A stretch of DNA of 64,000 bases from the NCBI GenBank assembly GCA_016720465.1, contig JADKKO010000002.1:288001-352000 (forward strand). Direction: 5' to 3'. Shown here piece by piece: positions 9,301 through 16,354 of the stretch (positions are counted from its first letter, which is position 1; every line of letters begins with the position of its first letter). A program made the position numbers and the translations under genes. The DNA comes from Holophagaceae bacterium. Its GTDB lineage: Bacteria > Acidobacteriota > Holophagae > Holophagales > Holophagaceae. The notes beneath the pieces were generated by a model. It worked only from the letters and a program-made list of their open reading frames with translations. It was not told the DNA's origin and ran no database searches.

Positions 9301-12300
9301 GGAAATGTCCTGCATGGCGCCCAGCATGCGGACCGCCAGGCCGTCGGCGTCCCGGGTGATGATGGCCCGGTCCTCCACCGTCGCGTAGGATCCATCCTTG
9401 CGGCGGAACCGGTACTGGTCGGCCCAGAACATGCTCTTCCTATTTTTCAAGGCCACTCGCAGGCCCGCATCCACGCTGGCCAGATCCTCCGGGTGGATGC
9501 GGCTGGCGGAGGACTGGTAGCCCTCCTCCATTTCATCCCTGGAATACCCAAACAGCTTTTCGAAATTGTCGTTCCGCCAGAAGGTGTCCTCCCTGAGATC
9601 CCAATCCCAGATGACATTGAAGGTCGCCCGGTTCGCCAATTCGAACCGTTCGTGGCTCTCGACCAGCGCTTTTTCCGCATTCCTGCGTTCGCTGATGTCG
9701 CGGACCACCGCCTGCAGCACCCTTCGCCCCCCCAACTCCAGGGAATTGAGCAGCACCTCGGCGGGGAAGATGGCGCCGGTGTCGGCCCGTTTATGCACCC
9801 ATTCGAAGCGCTGGTAGCCGGTCGCCATGGCCGTGGCGATCCGTTCATTGGCCAGGGTCCGGGAATCGAGGCCGTTCGGCTGGAACTCAGGGGAAAGGTC
9901 GGACGGGTGTTTCGAACAGAACTCCTCCAGGCTGGCGCAGCCGAAGATCCCCAGGGCCACCTGGTTGCAGTCGAAAAACCCGCGCTCATCCAGGAGCATC
10001 ACGCCATCGGGAGACGAGTCGAACAAGGTCCTGAATTTCGTCTCCGAGCGGCGCAGCGCTTCCTCGGCCAGCTTGCGATCGGCCAGCAGTCCAGAATTCT
10101 CCAGGGCGATGGCCGCACTGGCCGCCAGGCCCATGAGCATGGACAGGTCGGCGTCGCTGAAGCCGCCGGGCTTGTTGTGGATCTCGAAACAGCCCAGCAA
10201 CACGCCCTGGCGGCTGATGATGGGGACATCCGCCAGGTTGCGGTAGCCCAAGGCTTTTTGGTTCTCGGGGATGACGTGGGGATCGTGGTCGGCCTCGTTG
10301 GTCACGTAGGGCGCCCGGGTCTGGATCACCCAGCCGGGAACCCCGTACCCGGCCTCGAACTCGAACTCGATCGGCATCCATCTGCCCTGGAGGTTGTATT
10401 CCTTGAAGACCATCCTTCCTTCAACAAGTTGTGCCGCGGTCCCGTCGGTGGCGCCGGTCAGCTCCATGGCGGTGGTGACGAGCTGGCGCAGCACCGCCGG
10501 GGCTTCCAGCACCGTGTTGATGCGCACGCTCGCTTCGGAAAGAACCGCCAATTGCCGGCTCCGCTGAAGCACCCCCTCCTCGGCGGCCTTGCGCTCGGTG
10601 ATGTCGCGGGTGATGCCCAGCAGCATCGAGACCTTGCCGTTCGCGCCACGGAGGGGCACCGCGTGGGTCTCGAGCCATCGCCGCGCGCCCTTCAATCCTG
10701 CGACTTCGAACGCCAGCGTGCCGCTTTCGCCGTCCATCACGCGCGTGTGCAGCGCCCTGAAGGAGGCGTGATGCTCGGGCAGGATGAAGTCCATGAGGCC
10801 CCGCGCCTGGACTTCCCGCAGTGACCCGGCTTCGAGCATGGCGAGGCCCGCAGGGTTCATCTCCACCAGGTTGCCCCTCGGGTCCACGAGCTTCACGCAT
10901 TCCGGCTCGGCTTCGATGATGGTCCTCAACCGCTGTTCGTTCCTCCGCAGCTCCGCCCGGGCCGCGCGCTCGATGGTCCGGTCGCTGAAGACCAGCACCA
11001 CGTCGCTGATGGTTCCGCCGTCGTCGCGGATGGGTGCCGCGCTGAAGGCGATGGACCGTTCGGATCCGTCCCGGGCGATCAACAGCGTCTGGCCCTCCTC
11101 GGCCACCGCCGCGTCCGTCCGCAGGACCTGGTCCACCGGGTCTTCCACAGCGGCCCTGGTGTCCTCGTGGATGGCTCGGAAGACCTGCTCCAGCGGTTGG
11201 CCCTGGGCCTCGGCTTCGGACCATCCGGTGAGTTTCCCGGCTGCCGGATTCAGCTCCCGCACCAGGCCTTCCCGGTCCGTGGAAATGACGCCCTCGCCGA
11301 TATTGTAGAGGGTCGCGCGGGTGGTTCGCCGAGCCTCCCGGCGCTGGCGTTCCGAGTCGTAGAGGTCCCGGAAGATGTCCGCCTGCCGGTGCCGGTACAC
11401 GTAGGCCGTCGCGACGGCGGCGAGCAGGATCAGCGAGCTGACCATGAGGCTGATCATGCCGGCCCGGTAGCGGGCTTCGGCCAGGATTTCCCCCGCATCC
11501 ACCTTGGCCACCATGAACCAGGGCGAATCCGGGATCGGGCGCAGATCCGCCAGCACCTCCACATTCCGGTAATCCCGGCCCTGGATCTCGCCACGCCTGC
11601 CGAGCAGCGCCTGCGCCTCCACGAGGCCGGTCCTGCCCATGGGAACACGCAAGGCCATGGCGGTTTTCGAACCATGGCGGAGCTCGTTCAAATACAGCAC
11701 CTCGCCGCCGTCCCGCTGGACCAGCAGGGTCTCGGCGCTGGGGCTCGGCGTGGGCCAGGATTGGATCAGGGGAAAGAGGTAGGCTTCGGCGTGGCAGCGC
11801 AGGACCAGCACCGCCAGCGGCTGTCCCCCGGCGTCGCGCACGACTCCAGCCACTTCGATCTGGACGCCGCCCGGCTCGCGGGAAAAGCCGGAGATCAGGG
11901 GTTTCCCGCTGGCCAGCGACGCTTCGACGAACCGCCGAGTGGCAAGGCTGACCGGCTCCGGAGCCTCCTTGGTGCTGAGCGCGATGCGGCCGTCCAGGGT
12001 GAACAGCAGCACTTCGTCGTATTGGTCGCCCATCCGGTCGAGCTTCAGCTGCTTCATCACCTCTGCCCGATGTTCCGGGGAAGCGGGATCACGAAGGAAT
12101 TCGGCGGCGACCCGGCTCAGCAGGGGCCCTCCGGCGAAGCGCTGGGCATCGGCCAGCCGCTCCTTGCGCCACTGCTGGATCTGTCCGGATTTCAACGCAC
12201 CGATGGCGGCGAGTTCTTCATTTTTCACCCGGCGGAGGTCCTGGGTCTCCCGGCGGTAATACCAATACCCCGCGCCCAGCAGCGTAAAGGCGATGGCCAC

Positions 12301-12357
12301 GAATATCGCCACCGGGATTCGGCCGGAGGGTCCTGGTCGCTTTGCCGGAACATTCAT
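6337..12357 (-). CDS. Giant hybrid sensor histidine kinase (Cache-like, 6 PAS, 2 GAF, HisKA, HATPase, REC, Hpt)
   Basis: 2006 residues. Order: TM1 (about 14-34), periplasmic sensor region (40-295, Cache-like), TM2 (301-321), PAS (345-460), PAS (470-590), GAF (600-770), PAS (780-910), PAS (920-1040), PAS (1045-1170), PAS (1175-1300), GAF (1310-1450), short coiled coil, HisKA with phospho-acceptor His1501 in SHELRTPL, HATPase (NAVKF, DTGIGV, GGTGLGL), REC with Asp1803 in TDLHMP, and Hpt with His1953 in SHRIKGSS. All catalytic residues of a His-Asp-His relay are present, so phosphate should pass to a separate response regulator, which is not encoded nearby. Signals probably combine an external ligand with several cytosolic redox, light or small-molecule inputs; none can be named. 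Long open frames on the opposite strand are GC-bias shadows. Confidence 0.93.
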   Translation of the reverse strand: MNVPAKRPGPSGRIPVAIFVAIAFTLLGAGYWYYRRETQDLRRVKNEELAAIGALKSGQIQQWRKERLADAQRFAGGPLLSRVAAEFLRDPASPEHRAEVMKQLKLDRMGDQYDEVLLFTLDGRIALSTKEAPEPVSLATRRFVEASLASGKPLISGFSREPGGVQIEVAGVVRDAGGQPLAVLVLRCHAEAYLFPLIQSWPTPSPSAETLLVQRDGGEVLYLNELRHGSKTAMALRVPMGRTGLVEAQALLGRRGEIQGRDYRNVEVLADLRPIPDSPWFMVAKVDAGEILAEARYRAGMISLMVSSLILLAAVATAYVYRHRQADIFRDLYDSERQRREARRTTRATLYNIGEGVISTDREGLVRELNPAAGKLTGWSEAEAQGQPLEQVFRAIHEDTRAAVEDPVDQVLRTDAAVAEEGQTLLIARDGSERSIAFSAAPIRDDGGTISDVVLVFSDRTIERAARAELRRNEQRLRTIIEAEPECVKLVDPRGNLVEMNPAGLAMLEAGSLREVQARGLMDFILPEHHASFRALHTRVMDGESGTLAFEVAGLKGARRWLETHAVPLRGANGKVSMLLGITRDITERKAAEEGVLQRSRQLAVLSEASVRINTVLEAPAVLRQLVTTAMELTGATDGTAAQLVEGRMVFKEYNLQGRWMPIEFEFEAGYGVPGWVIQTRAPYVTNEADHDPHVIPENQKALGYRNLADVPIISRQGVLLGCFEIHNKPGGFSDADLSMLMGLAASAAIALENSGLLADRKLAEEALRRSETKFRTLFDSSPDGVMLLDERGFFDCNQVALGIFGCASLEEFCSKHPSDLSPEFQPNGLDSRTLANERIATAMATGYQRFEWVHKRADTGAIFPAEVLLNSLELGGRRVLQAVVRDISERRNAEKALVESHERFELANRATFNVIWDWDLREDTFWRNDNFEKLFGYSRDEMEEGYQSSASRIHPEDLASVDAGLRVALKNRKSMFWADQYRFRRKDGSYATVEDRAIITRDADGLAVRMLGAMQDISERKQAERALRENETRLRMIIEHSTQLFFSHTPENMLTYVSPQIETFLDISPDDTFRPWTEFLTDNPANAIGLDLTRVAIETGERQRPYELELRSNRGRKLWVEVHETPVVEQGRTIAMVGALTDITESKRAHDQLVLQSSALEASANAIVITDRQGSIEWANPAFTRITGYGLAEAVGKRTGDLVRSGKYDRDFYRTMWDTILAGEVWRGEIINRRKDGSLYTEDMTITPLKDDSGGITHFLAVKQDITERVEAQRNLQQYTERLEAMREIDAALLGARSTTELAQGALSRLRHIVPFERAAMVLFNEGPTEGTLLAVDQDQSWLPLAGDVRPIGDFHDLKDLFSAPFVDLRDLSEIRGCAVEELMLSQGLRNLVYIPMESEGTALGFVALSTTAPGTLTPEHAEIARDMTDQLVVAIQHTRLREELERSNQQLESKVEQRTADLRTTVATMQILEGELRQREAEARAANEAKSRFLASMSHELRTPLIGVTGMLEVLTQSELDPEQRQVAAIIHDSSESLLQIIGDILDFSKIEANKLELVAQTFSAKALAESVAQMFKSAISAKGLMFNLELDPRLAAAHVGDSLRIRQILNNFMSNAVKFTESGSITLRLRSVEAKNGREQLAFEVQDTGIGVSLENQANLFEPFTQAEASTTRRFGGTGLGLVICRRLAELMGGSLAMQSALNQGTTLTLSVELPVGSVQDIENPDLLDASKAFGARPAPSIEAAEQERSLVLLAEDHPTNRLVLTQQVARAGFALEIAGDGQEAFEKWQSGRFALILTDLHMPRMDGYQLTKAVRDWELAHGLPRTPLLAITANAVGGEASRCLELGMDDYLIKPVTIPLLASKLRRWLPHAEPGGELPPSAPDSGPGPIPMDRRPGLDTARLLDLCRGDAAGAQEILDDFIAATVADLRTLQDSLRNQDLPCIQRQSHRIKGSSAMIGARDLADRAAKLETCAMAEPADWAAIKDQLAGVQEALVALERPR

Positions 12358-12501
12358 GCGGACAGTCCAATCTGATGCTGGATGTGAACACTATGCTGCC
12401 GAAACCTCGTGGAGGCATCGATACTTTTCTCCGGGGCCGCCGCCGGCCGCATGGGAATCTGCCGCTTCTTCCCGGCCGCCCATCCATGGCAGGGTAGTTC
12501 C

Positions 12502-13374
12502 ATGAAGTGGATTCGATATCTGACTGGGATCGCCGGTGGCGGCTTCCTCATCGCCTCGCTGCTCGCCATCAACTTTTTCCAGATGTCGAGCCTCGTGATC
12601 CTGCCTTTTTCCCGCAAGCAGTTCCGGGCTTTCAATCGGTTCTGCGCAGACACCTGGTGGGGCTGGTTCGTGGTCTACACCGAGCGCTGGCAGGGCGTCC
12701 AGGCGGTGATCACCGGCGACGCCGTGCCGCGGGACGAGAATGCGATCGTGGTGGCGAACCACCGGGATTATTCGGACATCGCCATGCTGCTCTGCCTGGG
12801 GGCGCGCAAAGGCCGGCTGGGCGACATGAAATGGTTCGTGAAGGATGTGCTCAAGTACCTGCCCGGCGTCGGCTGGGGCATGCTGTTCCTGGATTGCATT
12901 TTCGTGAAACGGAACTGGACCGCCGACCGCGCTTCGGTCGAGAGGACGTTCGCGAAAGTGAAGGACAACAAGATCCCGATCTGGCTCGTCTCCTTCCTGG
13001 AGGGGACCCGCCTCACTCCCAGGAAACTGGAAGCCAGCCAGCGGTACATGTCGAGCCTGGACCTGGCCTCCACCAGCCACGTGATGTTCCCCCGCACCAA
13101 GGGCTTCGTGGCGTCGGTGCGGGGCCTGGGAAGCCATATCCAGGCCGTCTACGATGTGACCATCGCCCACGAAGGATCGGTGCTGAAACTCTGGGAACTC
13201 CTGAAGGGGAGCCCCCGGAAGGTGCACCTGCACGTGCGCAGATTCGCCGTTCCGGACCTGCCCCTGGACGATTCCGCGCTCGCCGATTGGGCCGTCGCGC
13301 TGTTTGCCGAAAAAGAAAGGCTGCTGCAGCGGTTCCACGAAACAGGCGCCTTCCCCGGGGAAGGCTGGCCTTGA
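12502..13374 (+). CDS. 1-acylglycerol-3-phosphate acyltransferase-like (PlsC family)
   Basis: 290 residues from ATG 12502, preceded by AGGGTAGTTCC; a start 93 bases earlier would add a sequence without family character. An N-terminal membrane segment (about 8-30) is followed by the acyltransferase motifs NHRDYSD (HX4D, about residues 80-85) and FLEGTR (about 165-170). It resembles the LCLAT1/AGPAT branch that acylates lysophosphatidate or related lysophospholipids at the inner membrane. It is divergent from the kinase gene (144 bases) and convergent with the ferritin-like gene. Its TGA stop coincides with the first bases of repeat copy B. Acceptor specificity cannot be read from sequence. Confidence 0.87.
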   Translation: MKWIRYLTGIAGGGFLIASLLAINFFQMSSLVILPFSRKQFRAFNRFCADTWWGWFVVYTERWQGVQAVITGDAVPRDENAIVVANHRDYSDIAMLLCLGARKGRLGDMKWFVKDVLKYLPGVGWGMLFLDCIFVKRNWTADRASVERTFAKVKDNKIPIWLVSFLEGTRLTPRKLEASQRYMSSLDLASTSHVMFPRTKGFVASVRGLGSHIQAVYDVTIAHEGSVLKLWELLKGSPRKVHLHVRRFAVPDLPLDDSALADWAVALFAEKERLLQRFHETGAFPGEGWP

Positions 13375-13658
13375 TACCAAGTTGCGTTCAACGAAATAGA
13401 ACCACCAAGCCACAAAGGGCACAAAGAGACCCGTCATGTGCGAGCTTCGCAGATGAAATTCAGGTGGCCCGGCGGCGGGCTCACGCTTAGGTGTGATCCG
13501 CGCCGGGCCACCTGAATTTGCGGGCCTTCGGCCCGCAGGCGCTACGCGCCTCGCGAAGCGATTTTGAGCCGAAATCAGCCATGTTGGAGCTTGGTGTTTG
13601 CTTGGTGTTTTCGTGTCTTGGTGGTGAATTTTATCTTTTTGAATGCAAACTCATATGA
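13372..13658 (+). repeat. Family-1 palindromic element, copy B (MITE-like)
   Basis: Complete copy of about 287 bp. Left end TGATACCAAGTTGCGTTC overlaps the stop codon of the acyltransferase gene; right end GAATGCAAACTCATATGA. CACCAAG motifs follow each terminus. The core has the long stem TTCAGGTGGCCCGGCG with complement at about 13458-13518, then GCGGGCC-TTC-GGCCCGC, AGGCGC-TAC-GCGCCT and TCGC-GAA-GCGA hairpins. It lies between convergent genes (13374 plus, 13671 minus), where a bidirectional terminator role would fit. Confidence 0.88.
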
Positions 13659-13670
13659 GACGCGTGGCAG

Positions 13671-14192
13671 CTACTGGGCGTTGGGCGCGTCGGCGTAGAC
13701 CTCGGGATCGGGGTCGGGGCCAGGCGGGAGCTTGGCCAGTTCGATCCGGACGGCCTCCTGGTGTTCGCATTCTTCGGCGCGAAGCTCCTCGAAGAGGACC
13801 CGGACTTCTGGGTCGGTGATGTGCTTCAGAGTGCGGTCGAAAAAATCATGGGCCTTCGTCTCGGCGGCCATGACCACGTGGAGCGCCTGCCGCACCGTCA
13901 TGAAGGCGCGGGCGCCGTCGTATTCCGGGGCTTCGACATCCCAAAGCATTTCCCGGGTCACGCGGCGCGGGGCGGCGCCGAACAGCTTTTTCCGGCGCGC
14001 GGTCAGGACGACCCGGTGCCGGGCTTCGTTCTGCTCCATGAGCAGGAAGAATTTTGCCGCCTCGGGGGTGCGGTGGGTGCTCATCTGATGGGCGAATTCC
14101 TCGTAGCGTTCCTGGGCCTCTTCCTCCACGAGAATCGCCAGGTCCAGGGCATCCATGAGGCTGAGGCCCGCGTAATCCAATGAGTTGGCCAT
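13671..14192 (-). CDS. Ferritin-like / rubrerythrin-type diiron protein
   Basis: 173 residues from ATG 14192, which follows GGAGAGCGAATC on the coding strand; longer starts lack a ribosome site. A four-helix ferritin-like fold is suggested by regularly spaced Glu and EXXH-like pairs: ILVEEEAQERYEEFA (about 19-33), LLMEQNEARHR (about 50-60), MAAETKAHDFF (about 108-118) and LRAEECEHQEAV (about 138-149). These supply the metal ligands of rubrerythrin/ferritin-like proteins, which detoxify peroxide or oxygen or bind iron in the cytoplasm. No C-terminal rubredoxin domain (no CxxC) is present. The 206 bases to the malic enzyme gene behind it hold no visible gene. Confidence 0.8.
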   Translation of the reverse strand: MANSLDYAGLSLMDALDLAILVEEEAQERYEEFAHQMSTHRTPEAAKFFLLMEQNEARHRVVLTARRKKLFGAAPRRVTREMLWDVEAPEYDGARAFMTVRQALHVVMAAETKAHDFFDRTLKHITDPEVRVLFEELRAEECEHQEAVRIELAKLPPGPDPDPEVYADAPNAQ

Positions 14193-14398
14193 GATTCGCT
14201 CTCCAGGGAATGGGCGCCCGTCCGGTTGAAGCATCCAGGCCGCGCGGGGTATTGCCATCGCCCGAAGGGGATGGATGCGGTTGTCCAGCCTTGACAGGCC
14301 TGCCTTGGGCGGGGCATCAGGTTTTTCAATGTTTTCAACCATATCCCAGTGGCTCTGGGACCAAAGTCACACTTCGGGCGCTCCGCAGCCCGCAGGGC

Positions 14399-16126
14399 TC
14401 ATCTCCGCAGCTCCGGGCCCGGCCGGTAGGGCGCATAGGCAGGGTTCCACTGGGCCTTGCGGACCAGCTTTTCCAGGGTCAGGTCATCCACCCGCCGGGC
14501 CAGGCCGTGGTCCCGGGCCTCGCGGCCCACCGCCACCGCCACCGCCACCGAGACTTCGCGGATGTCCTGCATGGGCGGCAGCAGCATGCCCTCGGCTTCC
14601 TGCTGCTTTGTGACCATGGCGCTGATGGCCCGGGTGCCCGCCAGGAACATCCCGTCGGTGATCTTGGTGGCCTTGGACACCAGGGCGCCCAGACCCATGC
14701 CAGGGAAAACGTACAGATTGTTGCACTGGGAGACCCGCAGGGTGCGGCCCTTCCATTCGATGGGATCGAAGGGGCTGCCGGTGGCGATGAGGCCCTGGCC
14801 GTCGGTGGCGCGGGCGACTTCTTCGGGCGTGCATTCGGTGCGAGAGGTGGGATTGGAGAGCGCCAGGATCACGGGTCTTCGGGTGTTCCGGGCCACCTGG
14901 GCCAGGATGGCCTCGCTGAAGAGCCCGGGCTGGGCGGTGACGCCGATCAGCACCGTGGGTTTCGCGTGGCGGACCACGTCGGCGAGGGTGAACGTTCCGG
15001 AACCGCTGGAGGTCCATCCGGCTAGATTGGCGCGGCTCTGGGCGAAGGGAAGCTGCGGCGCCTCCAGCTTGGGGTCCCCTTCCACCAGGAGCCCCTGCTG
15101 CTCCACCGCAAAGATGCGCGTGCGGATTTCTTCTTCGTTCAGGCCCTCCGCCTTGAGCTGGGCGCGGATGTTCAACCCTACGCCGGTGCCCGCCTGGCCC
15201 AGGCCCACGATGACGAAGCGCTGGTCCTTGAAGGATTCCTTTTTGATGCGCATGGCGGTCATGAGCGCCGCCAGGGCCGTGGCGCCGGTGCCCTGGATGT
15301 CATCATTGAAGGACAGGATCCGGTCGCGGTAGCGTTCGAGATTGTTGAAGGCCTTGTGCTTGGCGAAGTCCTCCCACTGAAGCAGCGCATCGGGGAAATT
15401 GCGCCGCACGCCCAGCACGAATTTCTCCACGATCTCGTCGTAGGCGTCGCCTTCCAGGCGGCGGTGCCGGTAGCCCAGGTAGAGCGGATCGTTCAGCAGG
15501 CGCTCGTTGTTCGTGCCCACATCCAGGCTGATGGGCAGGCAGATCGCAGGGTGCAGGCCGCCGGCGGCGACATAAAGGCTCACCTTGCCCACGGGGATGC
15601 CCATGCCGTCGGAACCCAGGTCGCCCAGGCCCAGGATCCGCTCGCCGTCCGTGACCACGATCAGATAGACGTGGGGCAGGGAGATGCTCTGGAAGATCTG
15701 GTCGATGTTGGCGATGTTCGCGGGGGTGATGTAGACCCCGCGGAAGCGGCGCTGGATGTGGCTCATCTGCAGGCAGGCCTGGCCCACGGTGGGCGTGTAG
15801 ATGATGGGCACCATCTCGATGAGGTTGTCCACCAGCAGGCGGTAGAACAGGGGCTCGCTGCGGTCCTGGAGGCCGATCAGGTACAGGTAGCGTTCGAGAT
15901 CGTCGGGTTTGCGGCGGAAGGATTCCAGGGCCCGGTCCAATTGGATTGCCATGGTGGAAACGCCCGAGCTCACCAGTCCGTCCAGGCCCAGGCTGAGGCG
16001 TTCCTCTTCGGTGAAAGCCGAGGCCTTGTTCAGGTGCGGGTCGTTCAGGAGCTGCCGGCCGCTCAGGTGGACTTCGAGATATTCCTCGCCCGTCAGGGGA
16101 TCGATCTTGAAATCGAAGGTCTTCAT
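14399..16126 (-). CDS. maeA: NAD-type malic enzyme
   Basis: 575 residues, usual size for the large bacterial/eukaryotic-type malic enzymes. Oxidatively decarboxylates malate to pyruvate, NAD(P)-linked, cytoplasmic. Start at ATG 16126 after GGAGCCCCC; the frame stays open far upstream, but that part is antisense to the aspartase gene. Motifs: IYTPTVGQACL, the metal-binding region FNDDIQGTGATALAAL, and the dinucleotide fold GLGQAGTGVGL, followed by ALSNPTSRTECTPEEV. It is divergent from the aspartase fusion with a 228-base shared upstream region, which pairs two C4-dicarboxylate enzymes: aspartate to fumarate, and malate to pyruvate. NAD versus NADP preference is inferred from family only. Confidence 0.93.
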   Translation of the reverse strand: MKTFDFKIDPLTGEEYLEVHLSGRQLLNDPHLNKASAFTEEERLSLGLDGLVSSGVSTMAIQLDRALESFRRKPDDLERYLYLIGLQDRSEPLFYRLLVDNLIEMVPIIYTPTVGQACLQMSHIQRRFRGVYITPANIANIDQIFQSISLPHVYLIVVTDGERILGLGDLGSDGMGIPVGKVSLYVAAGGLHPAICLPISLDVGTNNERLLNDPLYLGYRHRRLEGDAYDEIVEKFVLGVRRNFPDALLQWEDFAKHKAFNNLERYRDRILSFNDDIQGTGATALAALMTAMRIKKESFKDQRFVIVGLGQAGTGVGLNIRAQLKAEGLNEEEIRTRIFAVEQQGLLVEGDPKLEAPQLPFAQSRANLAGWTSSGSGTFTLADVVRHAKPTVLIGVTAQPGLFSEAILAQVARNTRRPVILALSNPTSRTECTPEEVARATDGQGLIATGSPFDPIEWKGRTLRVSQCNNLYVFPGMGLGALVSKATKITDGMFLAGTRAISAMVTKQQEAEGMLLPPMQDIREVSVAVAVAVGREARDHGLARRVDDLTLEKLVRKAQWNPAYAPYRPGPELRR

Positions 16127-16354
16127 GGGGGCTCCGATCCGGGTGGCCGGAACTCCGCGTCCTGGAAGGCAGACGTGAACCGGCACCCTTGGCTTCTTCG
16201 AATGTATCCGGCCCAGGGCCTCCCCGCAGGTGCGCCTATGATTCCCGTCACATTGCCGGGCGCGGATCTCTGAGGCTTTCCCGGGTCCCGCGGACCGGCA
16301 TTCCGGCCGCGTTAGCATGGTCCAGCCGGTTTCGTGTCCGGCAGGAGGTCGGTC

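Noticed and set aside
6262..10824. A 1520-codon open frame on the plus strand opposite the sensor kinase gene
   Set aside because: It is antisense to a complete, motif-rich kinase; its composition (His, Arg, Gln, Gly rich) is what GC-rich third positions give on the complementary strand, and it has no recognisable domain or ribosome site.
12391..13437. A 348-codon minus-strand frame across the PlsC-like gene and repeat copy B
   Set aside because: It begins inside the repeat and is antisense to a gene with intact HX4D and EGTR motifs; no protein family character.
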